The notes below the pieces were generated by a model. That model was not told the DNA's origin, did no database searches, and was given only the letters and a program-made list of their open reading frames with translations. Below are positions 26,675-34,559 of a stretch of 34,559 bases of DNA, piece by piece (position 1 is the first letter of the stretch; every line of letters starts with the position of its first letter). This stretch comes from Candidatus Methylopumilus sp. (GTDB taxonomy: Bacteria > Pseudomonadota > Gammaproteobacteria > Burkholderiales > Methylophilaceae): positions 1-34,559 of the forward strand of contig JAPLQN010000014.1 in assembly GCA_026399645.1 (NCBI GenBank), in the 5' to 3' direction. A program made the position numbers and the translations under genes.

Positions 26675-27881
26675 TATTAAAAAAGTTGTTCTAGCTTACT
26701 CTGGCGGACTAGACACGTCAGTCATTTTGAAGTGGCTACAAGAAACCTATCAATGCGAAGTTGTTACTTTTACAGCCGATTTAGGGCAGGGTGATGAACT
26801 AGAGCCTGCAAAAGAAAAAGCTAGAGCTGCAGGTGTAAAAGAAATTTTTGTTGAAGATTTGAAAGAAGAATTTGTTCGCGATTTTGTATTTCCAATGTTT
26901 AGAGCGAATGCGATTTATGAAGGCGAATATTTACTTGGCACTTCAATTGCGAGACCGCTTATTGCTAAGCGTTTAATTGAGCTTGCTAAAAAAACGAATG
27001 CAGATGCTATTTCTCATGGCGCAACAGGTAAGGGTAATGATCAAGTTCGTTTCGAACTAGGAGCGTATGCTCTTAATCCTGATATTAAAATTATTGCACC
27101 ATGGCGTGAGTGGGATTTGCTTAGTCGAGAAAAATTACTTCAGTACGCTGAGAAAAACAATATTCCAGTTGAGATGAAACATAAAAGTGGTGGCAGCCCA
27201 TACAGTATGGATGCAAATTTATTGCATATTTCGTATGAAGGACGTCATTTAGAAAATCCTGGCGCTGAACCTGAAGAGGAAATGTGGCGTTGGACTGTAA
27301 GTCCTGAAAAGGCACCAAATGAATCTGAAACCATTGAGATTCAATTTAATAAAGGTGATCCAGTTAGTCTTAATGGCAAAACCATGAAAGCACATGAACT
27401 ATTAGCGACTCTTAATCAAATAGGCGGTAAGCACGGTATAGGTAGATTGGATCTTGTAGAGAACCGATATGTAGGTATGAAATCTCGAGGCTGTTATGAA
27501 ACACCCGGGGGCAGCATTTTACTAAAAGCGCATCGAGCAATTGAATCTATAACACTAGATCGTGAAGTGGCTCATCTTAAAGATGACTTGATGCCAAGAT
27601 TTGCTTCTTTGATTTATAACGGCTACTGGTGGAGTCCTGAGAGGCTTGCATTACAAACACTCATCGACCATACGCAAAATAATGTAAATGGCTGGGTTAG
27701 ATTGAAGCTTTATAAAGGTAATGTCATTGTGATTGGTAGGGATAGCACAACAGACTCTCTTTTTGATACTTCCATTGCAACATTTGAAGATGATGGAGGC
27801 GCATATGACCAAAAAGATGCAGCAGGGTTTATTAAACTCAATGCTTTAAGAATGAGAATCGCAGCAAAAATTAAAAAATAA
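26667..27881 (+). CDS. argG: argininosuccinate synthase
   Basis: ArgG joins citrulline and aspartate with ATP to give argininosuccinate. It is 404 aa, the type I length. The N-terminal PP-loop is [11 protein letters not shown] (10-20), followed by [10 protein letters not shown]. The [32 protein letters not shown] and [17 protein letters not shown] motifs are all family hallmarks. The start overlaps the argF stop by 8 bases. The AAGGAG for the next gene overlaps the argG stop. ArgH, which would complete the pathway, is not in the window. Confidence 0.97.
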   Translation: MSDIKKVVLAYSGGLDTSVILKWLQETYQCEVVTFTADLGQGDELEPAKEKARAAGVKEIFVEDLKEEFVRDFVFPMFRANAIYEGEYLLGTSIARPLIAKRLIELAKKTNADAISHGATGKGNDQVRFELGAYALNPDIKIIAPWREWDLLSREKLLQYAEKNNIPVEMKHKSGGSPYSMDANLLHISYEGRHLENPGAEPEEEMWRWTVSPEKAPNESETIEIQFNKGDPVSLNGKTMKAHELLATLNQIGGKHGIGRLDLVENRYVGMKSRGCYETPGGSILLKAHRAIESITLDREVAHLKDDLMPRFASLIYNGYWWSPERLALQTLIDHTQNNVNGWVRLKLYKGNVIVIGRDSTTDSLFDTSIATFEDDGGAYDQKDAAGFIKLNALRMRIAAKIKK

Positions 27882-27892
27882 GGAGAATTTAA

Positions 27893-28204
27893 ATGGCTCA
27901 ATTTGATAATGTAAGTGTAAAGAAAAAAGCAAATATTTATTTTGATGGTAAATGTGTGAGCCATACCATTCTTCTTCCAAATGGAACAAGAAGTACGGTC
28001 GGCGTAATTTTTCCAAGCACATTAACTTTTAATACACAGGCAGCTGAAGTGATGGAAATTCTTGCTGGACAGTGCCGGGTAAAATTACAGGGCGCTTCTG
28101 ATTGGAATGATTATAAAGAAGATCAAAAATTTTCTGTACCCGCAAATTCATCATTTGAAATTGAAACATCAGATACGCTTCACTATGTTTGTCATTTCGA
28201 ATAA
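27893..28204 (+). CDS. ppnP: pyrimidine/purine nucleoside phosphorylase PpnP
   Basis: A 103-aa single-domain cupin of the YaiE/PpnP family, which phosphorolyses a broad range of nucleosides to free base and ribose-1-phosphate. The signatures are [48 protein letters not shown] and the C-terminal HYVCHF, closely following E. coli YaiE. It has a strong AAGGAG seven bases upstream, overlapping the argG stop codon, so it is likely expressed with the arg genes. Its place between argG and yajQ has no obvious pathway logic. Confidence 0.92.
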   Translation: MAQFDNVSVKKKANIYFDGKCVSHTILLPNGTRSTVGVIFPSTLTFNTQAAEVMEILAGQCRVKLQGASDWNDYKEDQKFSVPANSSFEIETSDTLHYVCHFE

Positions 28205-28228
28205 ATTTATTAAGTAAGGAGATTCTGT

Positions 28229-28723
28229 ATGCCATCTTTTGATGTTTCATCTGAAGTAAACATGGCTAATTTAACCAACTCTATCGATGTTGCCTCTCGA
28301 ACGATTATTAATCGATACGATTTTAAGGGCACAACTGCAAAAGTCGAATTTTCAGAGAAAGAATTAACCATTACTCTGTACGGAGATTCAGATTTTCAAT
28401 TGGGTCAAATTAAAGACATTTTGCTGCCTGCTATGGAAAAAAAAGAGGCTGATAGCTCGAAAAGAATAGATCCTCAAGACATTCAAACTGTATCTGGAAA
28501 CAAAGTAAAACAGTTACTTAAATTAAAATCAGGCATCGATACTGAGCTTGCAAAAAAAATCGTCAAAATGCTCAAAGACAGTGGCCTTAAAGTTCAGTCT
28601 GCTATTCAAGGTGAAAGTGTTCGTGTTTCTGGCGCCAAAAGAGATAACTTACAGGATGCTATTGCATTCATTAAAAAAAGTATTACAGACTTCCCCCTTG
28701 AATTTGGAAATTTTAGGGATTAG
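28229..28723 (+). CDS. yajQ: YajQ-family nucleotide-binding protein
   Basis: A 164-aa protein with the two ferredoxin-like repeats of the YajQ/DUF520 family. It begins [10 protein letters not shown], with [46 protein letters not shown] and the terminal [11 protein letters not shown]. Characterised relatives bind nucleotides or cyclic di-GMP (XC_3703 in Xanthomonas acts as a cyclic di-GMP effector) or nucleic acid; the role here is open. AAGGAG is seven bases before the ATG. Eight bases separate it from leuC, so it is probably co-transcribed. The frame is intact and full length. Confidence 0.93.
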   Translation: MPSFDVSSEVNMANLTNSIDVASRTIINRYDFKGTTAKVEFSEKELTITLYGDSDFQLGQIKDILLPAMEKKEADSSKRIDPQDIQTVSGNKVKQLLKLKSGIDTELAKKIVKMLKDSGLKVQSAIQGESVRVSGAKRDNLQDAIAFIKKSITDFPLEFGNFRD

Positions 28724-28731
28724 TAAGACTC

Positions 28732-30135
28732 ATGCAAGCCAAAACACTTTATGAAAAATTATTTGAGAGCCATATTGTTAGAGAAGATGCTGGCACTTAT
28801 CTCATTTACATTGATCGCCATCTTGTTCATGAAGTTACAAGTCCTCAGGCGTTCGAAGGTTTAAGAGTTAATCATAGGCCTGTATGGAGAAATAAATCAG
28901 TTCTCGCAGTCCCTGATCATAATGTCCCAACAACAGATCGCTCACTTGGAATTTCTGATCCTATTTCTAAGATCCAGGTCGAAACACTCGATGAAAATTG
29001 TAAACATTTCGGATTAACACAATTTCCTATGAATGATAATCGCCAAGGGATTGTTCACGTTATTGGACCCGAGCAAGGAAGTACATTACCTGGTATGACA
29101 ATAGTTTGCGGCGACTCTCATACAAGTACACACGGTGCATTTGGTGCTCTAGCTATGGGTATTGGTACTTCTGAAGTTGAACATGTTTTAGCAACCCAAT
29201 GTTTGATCCTGAAAAAATTTAAAACAATGGAAGTGCGAGTAGAGGGAAAATTAAACAAAGGCATTACTTCAAAAGATATTGCTTTGGCCTTAATTGGAAA
29301 AATTGGAACAGCGGGTGGTACAGGTTATGCGATTGAGTTTACTGGTGAATCTATTCGCACTCTTTCTATGGAAAGTAGAATGACGATCTGCAATATGGCA
29401 ATTGAAGCGGGCGCAAGAGCTGGTATGGTTGCAGTTGATGAAGTTACGATAGCCTACATTGAAAATAGACCTTTCTCACCTAAAGGTGAAGCGTTTGAAA
29501 AAGCAAAAGTCTATTGGAAAACATTACATAGTGATAAAGATGCAAAATTCGATAAAATAATCAAGCTTAACGGAAATGAAATTCTCCCTCAAGTGACTTG
29601 GGGAACTTCACCTGAAATGGTTGTTAGTATAGATGGTATGACGCCCGATCCCAAAAAAGAAAATGATTTGTCGAAAAGAAAAGGCATTGAAGACGCTCTT
29701 GTCTATATGGGCCTTGAAGCCAACCTTCCTATAAACCAAATTAGTGTCGATAAAATTTTTATTGGGTCTTGCACTAATTCACGTATCGAAGATCTGCGAG
29801 AAGCTGCAAGTATTCTTAAAGGCAAAAAAATCGCCAAAAATATTAAGTTAGCACTTGTAGTTCCTGGATCGGGCCTTGTCAAACTTCAGGCTGAAAAAGA
29901 AGGCCTAGATAAAATTTTCATAGACGCAGGTTTTGAGTGGAGAGAGCCTGGTTGTTCAATGTGTTTAGCTATGAATGCCGATCGTTTAGACCCTGGAGAG
30001 CGTTGCGCGTCAACTTCAAATAGAAATTTTGAAGGTCGACAAGGTCAAGGTGGTAGAACACATCTTGTAAGTCCCTCAATGGCCGCAGCTGCAAGCGTCC
30101 ATGGTCATTTTGTAGATATAAGAGCTTTAAGCTAA
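28732..30135 (+). CDS. leuC: 3-isopropylmalate dehydratase large subunit
   Basis: LeuC with LeuD isomerises 2-isopropylmalate to 3-isopropylmalate in leucine synthesis. It is 467 aa, the standard length of the bacterial class. The 4Fe-4S ligands are Cys347 in GSCTNSR and Cys408/Cys411 in GCSMC. Other aconitase-fold motifs include [14 protein letters not shown] and [10 protein letters not shown]. Eight bases separate it from yajQ and three from leuD. This is the first of the leuC-leuD-leuB genes; leuA is not in the window. Confidence 0.97.
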   Translation: MQAKTLYEKLFESHIVREDAGTYLIYIDRHLVHEVTSPQAFEGLRVNHRPVWRNKSVLAVPDHNVPTTDRSLGISDPISKIQVETLDENCKHFGLTQFPMNDNRQGIVHVIGPEQGSTLPGMTIVCGDSHTSTHGAFGALAMGIGTSEVEHVLATQCLILKKFKTMEVRVEGKLNKGITSKDIALALIGKIGTAGGTGYAIEFTGESIRTLSMESRMTICNMAIEAGARAGMVAVDEVTIAYIENRPFSPKGEAFEKAKVYWKTLHSDKDAKFDKIIKLNGNEILPQVTWGTSPEMVVSIDGMTPDPKKENDLSKRKGIEDALVYMGLEANLPINQISVDKIFIGSCTNSRIEDLREAASILKGKKIAKNIKLALVVPGSGLVKLQAEKEGLDKIFIDAGFEWREPGCSMCLAMNADRLDPGERCASTSNRNFEGRQGQGGRTHLVSPSMAAAASVHGHFVDIRALS

Positions 30136-30138
30136 TTT

Positions 30139-30774
30139 ATGAAATCATTTGTAACTCATACAGGTATATTGGCTCCACTTGATCGTGCAAATGTAGATAC
30201 GGATGCAATTATTCCAAAACAATTTTTGAAGTCGATTAAGAAGACAGGTTTTGGACCTCACCTCTTTGATGAATGGAGATATCTCGATCACGGTGAGCCG
30301 GGTATGGATTTAACTCAAAGAGTAAAAAATCCTGATTTTGTGCTCAATCAAGATCGATACGAAAACGCAACCATTTTGATCGCGCGAGAGAATTTTGGAT
30401 GTGGCTCAAGTCGAGAGCATGCCCCATGGGCAATAGAAGACTATGGATTTAGAGTAATTTTGGCAACTAGTTTTGCTGATATTTTTTTTAGCAATTGTTT
30501 TAAAAATGGCTTACTACCTATCGTTTTATCTGGTGAGACAATTGATCGCTTATTTGAATCTACCTATACAAATAATGGTTATGCACTAACAATCGATTTA
30601 GAAAATCAATCTATTACTCTACCTTCGAATGAAAAAATAAGTTTTCAGGTGGATACATTTAGAAAGCATTGCTTAATGAATGGATTAGACGATATTGGAT
30701 TAACAATGCAGCATAGCGAAAGTATTAAAGCGTTTGAAAAGACTTATTACCAAAAAAATTCATGGCTACTTTAA
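30139..30774 (+). CDS. leuD: 3-isopropylmalate dehydratase small subunit
   Basis: The swivelling small subunit of isopropylmalate isomerase, 211 aa (E. coli 201). It carries [14 protein letters not shown] near the N-terminus and the substrate loop [15 protein letters not shown], followed by [17 protein letters not shown]. It starts three bases after the leuC stop without its own clear SD, so it is probably translated by coupling. It ends 23 bases before leuB, in an interval holding a 17-base palindrome. Confidence 0.97.
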   Translation: MKSFVTHTGILAPLDRANVDTDAIIPKQFLKSIKKTGFGPHLFDEWRYLDHGEPGMDLTQRVKNPDFVLNQDRYENATILIARENFGCGSSREHAPWAIEDYGFRVILATSFADIFFSNCFKNGLLPIVLSGETIDRLFESTYTNNGYALTIDLENQSITLPSNEKISFQVDTFRKHCLMNGLDDIGLTMQHSESIKAFEKTYYQKNSWLL

Positions 30775-30775
30775 A

Positions 30776-30792
30776 TTAGAAAGACTTTCTAA
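30776..30792. repeat. 17-base palindrome between leuD and leuB
   Basis: TTAGAAAG (30776-30783), a central A, then CTTTCTAA (30785-30792) form perfect 8-base arms. It fills almost the whole leuD-leuB gap and includes the only purine-rich stretch (AGAAAG) that could serve as the leuB ribosome binding site. It could be an operator-like dyad or a weak hairpin masking leuB translation; there is no T-run, so it is not a terminator. Confidence 0.4.
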
Positions 30793-30797
30793 ATAAA

Positions 30798-31856
30798 ATG
30801 AAAATTGCAATTTTACCTGGCGATGGTATTGGCCCTGAAATTACAAAACAAGCGGTTGATGTTTTAAAAGCGCTTAATTTAGGTGCAGAATTAATAGAGG
30901 CTCAAATTGGTGGAGCTGGCTACGAAAAATTTGGTGATCCGCTCCCAGATTCAACACTTGATCTAGCCATTAAATCTGATGCAGTTCTTCTTGGTGCTGT
31001 AGGCGATTGGAAATATGACTCACTTCCAAGAGAAAAGAGACCTGAGCGTGGTTTACTTCTTATTAGAAAAGAACTTAATCTATTTGCTAATTTAAGACCG
31101 GCAATTTTATATCCCGAACTTGTTGGTGCTTCTTCGCTTAAACCTGAAATCGTATCTAACCTCGATATTATGATTGTGAGAGAACTTACGGGGGATATTT
31201 ATTTTGGCCAGCCTCGTGGTATTCATGAGAATGAAAATGGTGAGCGTGAAGGTATCAATACAATGCGATATTCAGAATCTGAAATTAAACGCATTGCTCA
31301 TGTTGCATTTCAGATCGCTATGAAGCGATCAAAAAAATTATGTTCTGTAGATAAGGCCAATGTTTTAGAAACAACTGAATTGTGGCGACAAGTCATGATC
31401 GACATTTCAAAAGAATATCCCGAGGTTGAATTGACTCATATGTATGTCGATAATGCTGCAATGCAATTAATAAAAAATCCAAAGCAATTCGATGTATTGG
31501 TTACAGGAAATATTTTTGGAGATATTTTATCTGATGAAGCCTCTATGTTAACTGGATCTATCGGTATGCTTCCATCTGCGTCTCTTGATAGCAATAATAA
31601 AGGCATGTATGAGCCCAGTCATGGTTCAGCGCCTGATATTGCAGGAAAAAATATTGCAAATCCACTTGCTACAATTTTATCGTTAGCCATGATGTTTAGA
31701 TACACATTCAACGATGAAAAAAATGCGAATAAAATAGAGACGGCTGTTAAAAAAGCATTAAGCCAAGGTTTCCGAACAGCAGATATTTATTCTGTAGGCG
31801 ATAAAAAAGTGAGCTGTAGTGAAATGGGTGAAGCAGTGATTGCTTCTCTTAACTAA
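30798..31856 (+). CDS. leuB: 3-isopropylmalate dehydrogenase
   Basis: LeuB oxidatively decarboxylates 3-isopropylmalate with NAD+, the third leucine-specific step. It is 352 aa. The N-terminal GDGIGPE is at 8-14. The substrate site includes LRPAILYP and [14 protein letters not shown], with [14 protein letters not shown] and the metal-binding [17 protein letters not shown]. The NAD-binding loop is [18 protein letters not shown], the isopropylmalate rather than isocitrate form. It is co-directional with leuCD, and asd begins 20 bases later. Confidence 0.97.
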   Translation: MKIAILPGDGIGPEITKQAVDVLKALNLGAELIEAQIGGAGYEKFGDPLPDSTLDLAIKSDAVLLGAVGDWKYDSLPREKRPERGLLLIRKELNLFANLRPAILYPELVGASSLKPEIVSNLDIMIVRELTGDIYFGQPRGIHENENGEREGINTMRYSESEIKRIAHVAFQIAMKRSKKLCSVDKANVLETTELWRQVMIDISKEYPEVELTHMYVDNAAMQLIKNPKQFDVLVTGNIFGDILSDEASMLTGSIGMLPSASLDSNNKGMYEPSHGSAPDIAGKNIANPLATILSLAMMFRYTFNDEKNANKIETAVKKALSQGFRTADIYSVGDKKVSCSEMGEAVIASLN

Positions 31857-31875
31857 TTAAAGAACGGGACATTTA

Positions 31876-32991
31876 ATGAATCGAGTTGGTTTTGTCGGTT
31901 GGAGAGGTATGGTGGGTTCAGTTCTCATGCAGAGAATGCAAGAGGAGCATGATTTTAAAGAATTTGACTCAACTTTTTTTTCTACTTCTCAAACAGGAAA
32001 CGCAGCACCATCTTTTTCTGGAAGTCAAAGTACACTAAAAGATGCGCATGACATTAAAGAGCTTGCTGCAATGAATATTATTCTTTCATGTCAGGGGGGA
32101 GATTATACATCTGATATATACCCTAAATTGAGAGACTCAGGATGGCAGGGGCATTGGATTGATGCAGCCTCTTCATTAAGAATGGAAAAAGATGCAGTAA
32201 TTATTCTAGATCCCCTTAATAGTGACCTCATTCAAGAGGCTTATAAAAAAGGTAACAAAAATTGGATTGGCGGAAACTGCACTGTATCACTTATGCTTTT
32301 AGCGCTTGATGGCTTATTCAAGAAAGATCTTATCGAGTGGATTACATCAATGACCTATCAGGCAGCAAGCGGCGCTGGGGCACAAAATATGAGAGAGCTG
32401 ATTTCTCAAATGGGTAATGTTTACAATCATGCAAAAGATTTAATCGATGATCCTAAGGCATCTATCTTAGATATCGATCAGAATGTTTCGTCCACACTTA
32501 AATCTCAAGATTTTCCAATTGATAACTTTGGCGTCCCTTTAGCTGGAAGCTTAATTCCTTGGATTGATAAGGATTTAAATAATGGTCAAAGTAAAGAAGA
32601 ATGGAAAGGCTCCGCTGAAACTAACAAAATTCTTGGAAGAGAAAATAATCCAATCGTCATTGAAGGATTATGTGTTCGTATCGGAGCCATGCGATGCCAT
32701 AGCCAAGCCTTAACGATCAAATTAAAAAAGAATATTTCCATAGAAAAAATTAATCAAACCATAAGTAACGGTAATCAATGGGTTAAGTTAATTCCGAATG
32801 AGAGAGAAATTTCAATGAAAGAGTTAAGTCCTGCGGCAGTAACAGGAAAGCTTTCTATTCCTATAGGCAGAATTAGAAAGCTCAAAATGGGGCCTGAATA
32901 CATTTCAGCCTTTACAGTGGGTGATCAATTACTATGGGGGGCTGCAGAGCCGCTTAGACGTATTTTAAGAATACTTATCAAATCTATTTAA
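31876..32991 (+). CDS. asd: aspartate-semialdehyde dehydrogenase
   Basis: Asd reduces aspartyl phosphate to aspartate semialdehyde, the branch point to lysine/diaminopimelate, threonine and methionine. It is 371 aa, the length of the gammaproteobacterial-type enzyme. The NADP-binding start is [18 protein letters not shown]. The active-site Cys135 is in GGNCTVSLM, and a catalytic His lies in [12 protein letters not shown]. The [12 protein letters not shown] motif is present. A moderate SD (ACGGGA) precedes the ATG. leuB-asd-fimV is a conserved order in beta- and gammaproteobacteria. Confidence 0.97.
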   Translation: MNRVGFVGWRGMVGSVLMQRMQEEHDFKEFDSTFFSTSQTGNAAPSFSGSQSTLKDAHDIKELAAMNIILSCQGGDYTSDIYPKLRDSGWQGHWIDAASSLRMEKDAVIILDPLNSDLIQEAYKKGNKNWIGGNCTVSLMLLALDGLFKKDLIEWITSMTYQAASGAGAQNMRELISQMGNVYNHAKDLIDDPKASILDIDQNVSSTLKSQDFPIDNFGVPLAGSLIPWIDKDLNNGQSKEEWKGSAETNKILGRENNPIVIEGLCVRIGAMRCHSQALTIKLKKNISIEKINQTISNGNQWVKLIPNEREISMKELSPAAVTGKLSIPIGRIRKLKMGPEYISAFTVGDQLLWGAAEPLRRILRILIKSI

Positions 32992-33000
32992 AAGAAATTT

Positions 33001-34559
33001 ATGAGCCAAAAAATTAAAAAATTATTTTTATTGTTTGCCCTTTTATCTCCACTTGTTGGTAATGCACTCCAGCTGGGTAAAATCGTTGTGACATCATCTC
33101 AAGGACAGCCACTTAATGCTGAGATTGAAATGATGTTAACGCCAGGTGAAGATTTGTCAAAACTTCAGTCGTCATTGGCGTCAAAAGAGAATTATGAGTC
33201 GCAAGGTATAGAACGTCTCGCTATCCATAATAATATTTCTGTTGAACTGCAAAAAAATGAAAAAGGCCTTACCGTCTTAAAACTTAAAAGTACTCAGCCT
33301 GTGCCCGACCCTTTTTTAGATTTGCTTATTCAGGTCGACTCAGCCAAAGGAAGAAATTACCGCGAATATACAGTACTTCTTGATCCACCAGAAACCCCGA
33401 TTATTCAACAAGAAAAAATTGTTACTGTAGATAAAACAGATCCGCTCCTCGTCAATGATAGAAAAGAAGAAAAGGGAAGTCTAGATAAAAATAAGATTAC
33501 ATTCGAAAAAGAAGTTAAAAATAATCTTAAAACGCTAGAGAAAAATAAGCCTGCTGAGCAATCCTCAAAATCAATTACGGTAAAACCTGCAGATACTATC
33601 TATAAAATTGCCAGAGAAAATAAGATACCTGGTATTACTACGGAACAAATGGTAGTTGGTATTTTTAATCTTAACGAGCTTGCTTTCACAAATAAAAACA
33701 TTAATGGTTTAGAAGTTGGACAAAAGATCGCTTTACCAACAAAAGATGATTTTATGAATTTAACTCATACAAAAGCAATGGCTGAAATTAAAATTCAGTC
33801 CGCACAGTGGAGTAAATATAGTTCAAAAACTGCTGAAGCTGTCGCAAATAAACCTAAAGTAAGCTTGCCTACCCCTGACGCTCCTTTGACACCTTTAACC
33901 GTTGTTCAGAATCCTCCAGCTTCGCCAGCGGCTCGGATTAAATTGACAGGTGATACCTTACCTAATAATAAAAGTAGTAAAGAAATTATTCAAAAAGAGA
34001 TTAATCAGAATAATGATGATAAGACAGCATTAGAAAAAAATATTAAAGTTGCTGAACAAAAAATTGCACTTCTAGAAAAAGAACTTGCTGATGCTAAAAA
34101 AATATTAACCGTATCTAATCAAGCTTTATTTGATCTTCAAGAAAAATCAAAGCAAGTCAATCAAACTAAAGATTTAACTTCTAATCTGCCTGTAGTTGAA
34201 TCCAAGCCTGAACTTACTTCGCTCATCAGCCAAGGAAATGAAGTTGATGTTAATAAAAATGATTCAACTTCTCCGGCGGACGCATCTTTTAAATCTTCTA
34301 TTTCTGATAGCCCAATTGAAGAAAAAGCAAATGCGCAGTTGGCATCTGACAAGGATGCCTCTAGTGTGTCATCTTCTAGCGGACTATTTATTTTCTTAGG
34401 TGTTCTTTTTGCTATCTTAATTATGCTTTTTGTTATCAAAACCAAAAGACAGAAAGAGCAAAAAGAACTTATTGATTCAATAAGTACTGATAAAGAAAAG
34501 CTTTATTCAGAGGTGCAAAGTATTAAAGTCCCCTCGGCCATAGATGAGGACACTATAAA
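33001..34559 (+). CDS. fimV: FimV-family polar hub / pilus assembly protein, 3' end outside the window
   Basis: Open from ATG 33001 to the last base with no stop (519 complete codons), so the gene is cut by the window edge. Residues 1-22 are a signal peptide (KKLFLLFALLSPLVG, probable cleavage after NA). The FimV N-terminal domain follows at about 23-135, with LQLGKIVVTSSQGQPLNAEI and an IQVDSAKGRNYREYTVLLDPP end. A LysM-like domain is at about 191-247 (SITVKPADTIYKIARENKIP, then GLEVGQKIALP). A Lys/Glu-rich coiled coil lies around 341-369 and one transmembrane helix at 461-479 (GLFIFLGVLFAILIMLFVI). In Pseudomonas FimV binds peptidoglycan through LysM and organises polar type IV pili and cyclic AMP signalling. 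Its cytoplasmic C-terminal TPR part would be beyond the window. It lies nine bases after asd, the usual neighbour. Confidence 0.9.
   Translation, partial: MSQKIKKLFLLFALLSPLVGNALQLGKIVVTSSQGQPLNAEIEMMLTPGEDLSKLQSSLASKENYESQGIERLAIHNNISVELQKNEKGLTVLKLKSTQPVPDPFLDLLIQVDSAKGRNYREYTVLLDPPETPIIQQEKIVTVDKTDPLLVNDRKEEKGSLDKNKITFEKEVKNNLKTLEKNKPAEQSSKSITVKPADTIYKIARENKIPGITTEQMVVGIFNLNELAFTNKNINGLEVGQKIALPTKDDFMNLTHTKAMAEIKIQSAQWSKYSSKTAEAVANKPKVSLPTPDAPLTPLTVVQNPPASPAARIKLTGDTLPNNKSSKEIIQKEINQNNDDKTALEKNIKVAEQKIALLEKELADAKKILTVSNQALFDLQEKSKQVNQTKDLTSNLPVVESKPELTSLISQGNEVDVNKNDSTSPADASFKSSISDSPIEEKANAQLASDKDASSVSSSSGLFIFLGVLFAILIMLFVIKTKRQKEQKELIDSISTDKEKLYSEVQSIKVPSAIDEDTI

Noticed and set aside
34161-34445. 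94-codon minus-strand frame and 67-codon plus-strand frame at the right end
   Set aside because: Both are shadows of the fimV frame, which is continuous from 33001 to the window edge with signal peptide, LysM and transmembrane segment.
1-34559. Defence island, prophage, insertion sequence, CRISPR array, tRNA or attachment site
   Set aside because: No integrase, transposase, toxin-antitoxin, nuclease cassette other than the AddAB-like pair, no spaced direct repeats and no tRNA-like cloverleaf were seen; all long frames fit housekeeping or metabolic families.

Overview
The window is AT-rich, densely packed bacterial chromosome with every gene in the housekeeping or metabolic class. I see no phage, transposon, CRISPR array, tRNA or rRNA. 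The gene content points to a betaproteobacterium with a streamlined genome. The pointers are a greB-earP-efp cluster (EarP-type EF-P modification with Arg32), a leuC-leuD-leuB-asd-fimV order, a yhdP-nitrilase-tldD order, and an argD-argF-argG run. Together with the low GC and very short gene spacing, the planktonic Methylophilaceae (OM43 / Methylopumilus-like) are my best guess. That placement is inference from gene order and composition, not from a marker comparison.

Layout. (1) 1-8830: the 5' end of a minus-strand gene resembling rpiA, then mfd (+). Convergent to mfd is a two-gene minus-strand operon of an AddA/UvrD-type helicase and an AddB-like nuclease, joined by an ATGA overlap. (2) 8874-11065: greB, earP and efp on the plus strand, covering transcript rescue, EF-P rhamnosylation and EF-P itself. 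(3) 11068-19218: a minus-strand run acs, yhdP, nitrilase-family amidohydrolase, tldD, with a good sigma70-type promoter in front of acs. (4) 19387-21747: a NarL-type membrane histidine kinase and its LuxR-type response regulator, divergent from acs. The kinase sensor region resembles the LapD/MoxY type. (5) 21733-23711: a Rieske oxygenase alpha subunit and a DMT/EamA transporter on the minus strand, again joined by ATGA. (6) 23712-24532: a divergent control region with two dyads, an untracked 31-residue membrane peptide, a four-helix membrane protein of the PuuD N-terminal type, and a strong terminator hairpin. (7) 24550-34559: ten co-directional genes, argD, argF, argG, ppnP, yajQ, leuC, leuD, leuB, asd and fimV; fimV runs off the end.

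How they work together. Part 7 is an amino-acid biosynthesis block (arginine; leucine; aspartate semialdehyde for Lys/Thr/Met) running into the polar-hub gene fimV. Parts 2 and 3 are translation/transcription quality control and envelope/peptide maintenance. The least explained parts are the Rieske oxygenase-EamA pair, the 31-aa peptide plus PuuD-like protein next to it, the kinase/regulator pair facing acs, and the AddAB-like pair with a reduced nuclease/iron-sulphur complement. I did not find a convincing new defence or mobile system.

The longest stretches without a gene are 23712-23884 (two dyads, described below) and 19219-19386 (acs promoter; nothing else convincing). No gap exceeds 300 bases.
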